Shown here: positions 6,784 through 10,099 of the stretch, in pieces
Layout of the letters: every line of letters starts with the position of its first letter
Position numbering within the stretch: the stretch's first letter is position 1
NCBI GenBank assembly: GCA_945860255.1
Contig: CAMAQI010000074.1
Coordinates: forward strand, 1 to 10,099
Direction of reading: 5' to 3'
Source of the DNA: Methylacidiphilum caldifontis
GTDB lineage: Bacteria > Verrucomicrobiota > Verrucomicrobiia > Methylacidiphilales > CAMAQI01
Length of the DNA: 10,099 bases
The notes under the pieces: model-generated
Database searches by the model: none
What the model was told of the DNA's origin: nothing
What the model saw: the letters and a program-made list of their open reading frames with translations, nothing else
Position numbers and translations under genes: made by a program

Positions 6784-7305
6784 ATGGAATTTGCCGATCT
6801 TCAAGAAATTGAAAAAGCCCTGGGAAAGGGATTACCTCGCGTCCTTCGGACACTCCTTGTTTCCGATGGAACGGTGACCCGATTTTTAGAGGCCTATTTT
6901 CAGGAGCCGATTCTGATTCATGTCGAAAAACATCAGGAGCAATTAGGCTCTTCCCCCTTAGCGATCGAATTAAAATTTTGCGTTGATGAAAGGATCTTAA
7001 TTCGTGAGGTTGAATTACAAGGGAGCTTAACGAAGCACTGTTATGCGAAGGCTCGGAGTTGGCTGCGGTTGAGTCGGTTGGACCGAGAAATACAAACGAG
7101 CTTTCAGCAAAAGCAATGGGGGATCGGGGAGTTATTGAGCGATCGACGTGTGGAGAGCTATCGGGAGATCTTAGGCTTTTGGATCGAGGGAGCGGGAGAG
7201 CAACAGGTCGTCGCCCGCTCCTACCGAATCTGGATACGGTCTGAACCGACAATCCTCATCGAAGAGCGGTTTCCGTTGGGGAGTTATTGCGGAGAATCGG
7301 AGTAA
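6784..7305 (+). CDS. Chorismate lyase-like protein (DUF98 / chorismate pyruvate-lyase family)
   Basis: This 173-residue single-domain protein matches the DUF98/chorismate-pyruvate-lyase pattern along its whole length: SDGTVTRFLEAYFQEPI (about 27-43), ILIREVELQG with Arg74, YAKARSWLRLSRL (about 87-99), GIGELL followed by YREIL, and the C-terminal RSYRIW...PTILIEERFP block with Glu160/Glu161. In UbiC an arginine and a glutamate at corresponding places bind and cleave chorismate, releasing pyruvate and 4-hydroxybenzoate; DUF98 members such as the mycobacterial enzyme do the same. Activity here is inferred. The 4-hydroxybenzoate could feed a quinone or an aromatic glycolipid, but no partner gene lies nearby. 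The ATG at 6784 has AAGG only 3 nt upstream (short spacing), and an in-frame stop at 6763 excludes a longer form. Its stop lies one base from the stop of the convergent lipoprotein gene. Confidence 0.85.
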   Translation: MEFADLQEIEKALGKGLPRVLRTLLVSDGTVTRFLEAYFQEPILIHVEKHQEQLGSSPLAIELKFCVDERILIREVELQGSLTKHCYAKARSWLRLSRLDREIQTSFQQKQWGIGELLSDRRVESYREILGFWIEGAGEQQVVARSYRIWIRSEPTILIEERFPLGSYCGESE

Positions 7306-7306
7306 A

Positions 7307-7756
7307 TTATGGGAGGGGCTGAGGGGTGGGGAGAGCGCCTGGAGGTGTTGAAGTCGGGGAGGAATTTGATTCAGTGCTACGTTTTACTCCAGCAGGGGCG
7401 GTCCAGCGAATGGCGGTCGCTTTTCGTGAGGCATAACCTCCACCACTGAGTGGAGTCCAGTCGTAATCCTTTTTTGTTTTTCCCCCTAAAATGACCGCAT
7501 CAGCTCCCATCTCGGAGGCAGCGTTACGGATCGTTTTAATTAAATCGGCATCACCCGAAAATAAGGCTCCTCGTCCATCGATGGCTCCGATAACGGCAAA
7601 AGGACGATCGGGATCCTCTGCAAAAATCTCAATTTGATCGGGATTGGTTTTTGTTGTTGTTGTTGTCGAATTATTTTCATACGACTTCTTTTGAGTGATC
7701 TGAGCACATCCAAGAAGTACGACGAGAAGGATTGAGGAGAGAATTGATTTTTTCAT
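7307..7756 (-). CDS. Small lipoprotein with a heavy-metal-binding/YbjQ-like-type domain (function unknown)
   Basis: This 149-residue protein starts with a lipoprotein signal peptide, MKKSILSSILLVVLLGC, with a lipobox LLGC and Cys17 as lipidation site, so it is probably membrane anchored and outside the cytoplasm. A short Thr-rich linker (five Thr in a row, encoded by an ACA-type triplet run) leads to a core of about 65 residues, PFAVIGAIDGRG...IRNAASEMGADAVILGG, which resembles the IG.v..rg...l...A...GADAVI pattern of small YbjQ/DUF4156-like periplasmic domains. The match is by pattern only. The C-terminus is rich in Ser, Pro and Thr. There is no clear Shine-Dalgarno sequence before the ATG. 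It lies 23 nt downstream of another exported protein gene on the same strand, so the two are probably co-transcribed. Confidence 0.82.
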   Translation of the reverse strand: MKKSILSSILLVVLLGCAQITQKKSYENNSTTTTTKTNPDQIEIFAEDPDRPFAVIGAIDGRGALFSGDADLIKTIRNAASEMGADAVILGGKTKKDYDWTPLSGGGYASRKATAIRWTAPAGVKRSTESNSSPTSTPPGALPTPQPLP

Positions 7757-7779
7757 TGTTTATCGATTTAGAGGTTATT

Positions 7780-8196
7780 TTACTCCCACCAAAGACGAAT
7801 GTAGACCGTTTCAGGGTCAAACAATACCTTTGAAGAGATCTTTGCTTGGCTTGAGGCATCCTCAGTTTTGAAGTCACCTAACTCTTTGTCTTCGTTGGCG
7901 GAGTAGATTAAGTTTTGTGATTTATCGAAAATACAGATTAGATAACGGACCTTTTTATCGTCAGCTGCTTTATTCACAATATCAAACTTAATCTTAACTT
8001 TAGTCCATTCTTCGTTTCGATCGAGTTCGTAAAATCCTTGTTTAATCGAGATCCCTCCGCAGTCGCGAGTGGTTGTCCGAAATTCATTCCAAGTCATTCG
8101 TAACGTCCCTGTATCTCCTCGGACGGTCCCCGCAGTTGAAAAAGAGCAAAAAGCGATGAAAAAGAGAACGATCGATTGAAATAATCTTGTTTTCAT
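7780..8196 (-). CDS. Hypothetical exported protein (138 aa)
   Basis: The ATG at 8196 is chosen because it begins a typical Sec signal peptide: MKTRLFQS, a hydrophobic core IVLFFIAFCSF, and a likely cleavage site after STA (residue 22). A longer in-frame start at 8328 would put 44 polar, low-complexity residues ahead of the signal and is rejected. The mature part, about 116 residues, begins with a Thr/Arg-rich region and then reads like a beta-rich domain with alternating hydrophobic residues (WTKVKIKFDIVNKA, VRYLICIFD, NLIYSANED, VYIRLWWE at the C-terminus). I do not recognise the family. Cys17 does not fit a lipobox (Phe at -1). It is the first gene of a probable two-gene unit with the lipoprotein, and upstream lies the large inverted-repeat region. 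Confidence 0.75.
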   Translation of the reverse strand: MKTRLFQSIVLFFIAFCSFSTAGTVRGDTGTLRMTWNEFRTTTRDCGGISIKQGFYELDRNEEWTKVKIKFDIVNKAADDKKVRYLICIFDKSQNLIYSANEDKELGDFKTEDASSQAKISSKVLFDPETVYIRLWWE

Positions 8197-8384
8197 AGGT
8201 GAAGAAAAGCAGGAAAAGCAAAAAGAACAATAGGAATTCCTTATTTCCTGTCGAAGATCTGCCGTCGTTCTGAAAGAGAACGAGAACGTAGGGGGACGCC
8301 GACACTTTGAGTCCATCTCCAACTCCATGTTGACTCATTCGACGCCCGTCTCATTCGGATTGCGTCCTTGCACCGATCCTTTTT

Positions 8385-9065
8385 CGCATTGGCGTCAACT
8401 TAAGAGAAGAGAAAATGCAATCTTAACCGCAGAGCGCACATCCTCCTTCGTCCCGCACCGCGTGACTATGGCGGACAAGAAGGAACGCAGAGGAAAGGCA
8501 AATTTTGCATCGATAGGGAGGATGGGGAGGATAGATTCAAAAACCATTTTCTTTGGTCTTTATCCTGAAAATCCTGTTAATCGATGCAAAAAATTCGCTT
8601 CTCTTCTGTGCCCCGACCTGTCGCATGCTCGTCAACTTAAGGAATCAATTCAAAGGCATTTTCTCACACACTCCCTGCGCAAAAGCGCATGTTTACAGCG
8701 GGAAAGAAATTGGAGAGCCGAGGGTAGGCAACCAGAAACGGGGAAGCAGGGGTTTCGTAGAGCGCGCGAAGAACACGAAGTGAGAAATAGACGACGCTTC
8801 GAGGTGATTCCCCTGTTTCCTCCTTCGTTGGAAAACGCCTTCAGAGAATCTCTCCCGTTTCTTTGAAAAAAAGCCATAGTGATTGGAGGACGGTGGATGC
8901 GCCACCAGTGTTTCGCGTTTTGTATCGAGGTTGCGAGAGACAGGAATTCAATGCCTTTCCTCTGCGTTCCTTCTTGTCCGCCAGAGTCACGCGGTGCGGG
9001 ACGAAGGAGGATGCGAGCTCTGCGGTTAATATTGTTTTCTCTTCTCTTAAGTTGACGCCAATGCG
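8385..9065. mobile_element. Long inverted-repeat element, about 680 nt, arms about 115 nt (MITE-like, non-coding)
   Basis: The arm 8385-8500 and the reverse complement of 8952-9065 are nearly identical over about 115 nt, with a 2-nt indel and a few substitutions. Both arms start CGCATTGGCGTCAACTTAAG, run through CCGCAGAG and a CCTCCTTCGTCCCGCACCGC core, and end AACGCAGAGGAAAGGCA. The interior (about 450 nt) encodes no convincing protein but holds a third partial copy of the arm start at 8622-8641 (17 of 20 identical, direct orientation), a 12-nt inner inverted repeat, a TGCGC-AAAA-GCGCA hairpin (8676-8689) and the word CGAAGAACACGAAG. No transposase and no clear target-site duplication is visible. 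It fills the gene-free stretch 8197-9086 and its right end lies 21 nt from the deacetylase stop. It is most likely a non-autonomous mobile repeat, possibly a composite of several insertions. Confidence 0.72.
8503..8591. repeat. Inner inverted repeat TTTTGCATCGAT / ATCGATGCAAAA
   Basis: Perfect 12-nt inverted copies at 8503-8514 and 8580-8591 enclose a 65-nt A/G-rich then T-rich segment containing ATCCTGAAAATCCTGTTAA. The left copy begins directly after the left 115-nt arm ends, so this may be a separate small element nested in or abutting the larger one. Confidence 0.65.
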
Positions 9066-9086
9066 CTGCTGCGGGATCAGATCGGT

Positions 9087-9905
9087 TTAGCCGTTTGTTG
9101 GAAGAGGGATGGCGAGATTCGGAATGAGGCATTGATAGTGCTCTTGAGCTAGTTTTTGAAGTAATCGCTCTAAGATTTGCGGAGCTATGCGTTCGCCGTT
9201 TTGAGTTAGGGCAATCCCTTCGTGGAGGAGAATAATGGCTCCTGGGGTGACCTGTTTCCAAATACGTTGAACCACCTTTTCAGGGCAATCGGCGACGGTA
9301 TCAAATCCACGCGCCGACCAACCGACAAGAGTGAGTTTTTGCTCGCTAAGGATCGGATGAAGAAAAAAGTTAGTCATTCCGACCGGGGCTCGAAAAAGAG
9401 TTGGGGTGGCGAGAGGGGCGATTTGAGTGATCGTTTTTTGACAGAGCGAGAGCTCTTTGCGGAGTTGATGCGGAAGAGCGATCCAAAAACTGCTGACGGG
9501 ATGGCTCTGGGTATGGTTGCCGATCGAGTGCCCTCTTTGGAGGATTTCTTGAATCAAGTGAGGATGCTCTTTTGCTTTGGCTCCGATGACAAAGAAGGTC
9601 GCTTTTGCTTGGTAGTGATCGAGGAGATCGAGGAGGCACGGAGTATCTTGGGGATCGGGGCCGTCATCAATCGTCAGCCAGAGCTCTTTTCGGCTTGTCG
9701 GAAATCGAGTGATGATCGGTCCAAAGAGGAAGTCGTTTGGAAGGAGAGTTGGAATAAAAAAAAGAACACCGGAAAAGAGAAAGAGCGCCAGAGAAATTCC
9801 GATCTGATCGCAAAGAATCAAAGGAAGAAAGAGAAAGGCAAAGGAAATCCAATAAAGGGCGATCCAGTGGCGTGATGAACGGAATAAGGGGAGACGTTTT
9901 TTCAA
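9087..9905 (-). CDS. Membrane-anchored polysaccharide (NodB-type) deacetylase
   Basis: This 272-residue protein has two N-terminal hydrophobic segments (about 13-32 and 36-55) followed by a NodB homology domain. Visible motifs are LTIDDGPDP (motif 1; Asp80 and Asp81, base and metal ligand), HTQSH (motif 2; metal-binding His131 and His135), LFRAPVG (motif 3; Arg172), a W..RGFD segment (motif 4) and ILLHEG (motif 5; His228). All catalytic residues appear present, so it should be an active metal-dependent N- or O-deacetylase of a carbohydrate, probably facing outward; the substrate is unknown. The start codon is TTG at 9905: the frame has an upstream stop and no nearby ATG, and CAGG sits 8 nt before the TTG. 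An overlapping ATG at 9921 opens a different frame. The gene stands alone next to the long inverted repeat. A link to the hpnA-hpnI pair is possible but not shown. Confidence 0.9.
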   Translation of the reverse strand: MKKRLPLFRSSRHWIALYWISFAFLFLPLILCDQIGISLALFLFSGVLFFIPTLLPNDFLFGPIITRFPTSRKELWLTIDDGPDPQDTPCLLDLLDHYQAKATFFVIGAKAKEHPHLIQEILQRGHSIGNHTQSHPVSSFWIALPHQLRKELSLCQKTITQIAPLATPTLFRAPVGMTNFFLHPILSEQKLTLVGWSARGFDTVADCPEKVVQRIWKQVTPGAIILLHEGIALTQNGERIAPQILERLLQKLAQEHYQCLIPNLAIPLPTNG

Positions 9906-10099
9906 AAGAAGAACCTGTCATGGATTGCTTGATTTGTCAGGGAGTTATTTCCTAGATCCTTCCATAAAAAAAATATTTTGAGTAAATCAGCAGCGGAAAT
10001 GGAATGATTGAATATCGACACCCTATCGTAGATAGATTCCATTATCCTAGATTCGGCAGTTGAAATAAGGTTTTTAGCCGCAAAAGAACGCAGAGAACA
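9906..10099. other. Gene-free right edge with small inverted repeats
   Basis: No convincing gene is seen. The sequence holds AATGGAAT (9998-10005) and its inverted copy ATTCCATT (10036-10043), with a CTATC-GTA-GATAG hairpin between them (10024-10036). The leader of the deacetylase (minus strand) must also lie here, but I see no promoter that I would defend. The only plus-strand ORF opens at 10004 and has 19 codons. Confidence 0.5.
10075..10099. repeat. Start of another CCGC/AACGCAGAG-type repeat, cut by the window edge
   Basis: The last bases read TTAGCCGCAAAAGAACGCAGAG. They carry AACGCAGAG (10087-10095), also found in both arms of the large inverted repeat (8484-8492 and inverted at 8960-8968), and TTAGCCGC resembles the TTAACCGC of those arms (8423-8430). 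The element continues beyond the window, so its nature is uncertain. Confidence 0.5.

Noticed and set aside
6752..7252. 166-aa minus-strand ORF antisense to the DUF98 gene
   Set aside because: Ser/Pro/Arg-rich with no motif, while the opposite strand carries the full DUF98 pattern.
7645..7667. GTT/ACA triplet run in the lipoprotein gene as a phase-variation tract
   Set aside because: Triplet repeats do not shift the frame, and only about five units are present; it encodes a Thr linker after the lipidation site.
8232..8241. AGGAATTCCT palindrome upstream of the exported protein as an operator
   Set aside because: A 10-nt palindrome alone is expected by chance, and there is no paired site or clear promoter context.
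8197..8328. N-terminal extension of the exported protein to an ATG at 8328
   Set aside because: It would bury the clear signal peptide behind 44 polar residues.
8327..8866. 179-aa plus-strand ORF across the left arm of the long inverted repeat
   Set aside because: It is low in hydrophobic structure, rich in Arg/Ser, spans repeat DNA, and its HWRQLKRREN segment reappears in the ORF read from the opposite arm, as expected for translated repeat sequence and not a gene.
8385..9065. CRISPR array or complete insertion sequence
   Set aside because: There are no regularly spaced direct repeats, and no transposase or remnant with recognisable DDE or other catalytic motifs is encoded between the arms.
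8650..9261. 203-aa minus-strand ORF through the right arm and into the deacetylase gene
   Set aside because: It overlaps the well-supported deacetylase in another frame and otherwise consists of translated repeat DNA.
9222..9875. 217-aa plus-strand ORF antisense to the deacetylase
   Set aside because: Charged, low-complexity composition and complete overlap with the motif-bearing deacetylase mark it as a shadow frame.
10004..10063. 19-codon plus-strand ORF at the right edge
   Set aside because: Very short, no ribosome binding site, and it lies across a hairpin in an intergenic region.

Overview
The window reads as an ordinary chromosomal stretch of a PVC-superphylum bacterium, most likely Verrucomicrobiota. 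The best lineage marker is a 51-residue basic protein (957-1112) that looks like the small basic protein known almost only from Chlamydiae, Verrucomicrobia and relatives. The GC content looks moderate (about half), and the genes favour NNG/NNT codons. No rRNA, tRNA, CRISPR array, phage gene or transposase gene was seen.

Left part, plus strand (1-4156): the C-terminal half of a sulfite-reductase-type flavoprotein (cut by the window edge); the small basic protein with a very clear intrinsic terminator; an RsuA/RluB-family pseudouridine synthase whose GTG start sits directly on the terminator's T-tract; argH, overlapping the pseudouridine synthase by 22 nt; and an unrecognised protein with weak acetyltransferase-like features.

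Middle, minus strand (4194-6382): a two-gene operon joined by an ATGA overlap. It encodes an HpnA-type NAD(P)-dependent epimerase/reductase followed by an HpnI-like, GT21-type membrane glycosyltransferase. The pair points to sugar modification of hopanoids or a similar lipid. No squalene-hopene cyclase lies in the window.

Right part (6419-10099): a repeat-rich spacer, a DUF98/chorismate-lyase-like gene on the plus strand, two exported small proteins on the minus strand (one lipoprotein, one with a signal peptide and no recognised family), a gene-free stretch of almost 900 nt dominated by a long inverted repeat (arms about 115 nt), and a membrane-anchored NodB-type deacetylase on the minus strand. 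The last 194 nt hold no gene and end in words shared with the long repeat.

The most unusual content is the intergenic repeat material: two separate imperfect inverted repeats (6489-6638 and 8385-9065) and a probable third repeat start at the right edge. They share short words with one another and look like non-autonomous mobile or structural repeats. No new enzymatic or defence system was found.
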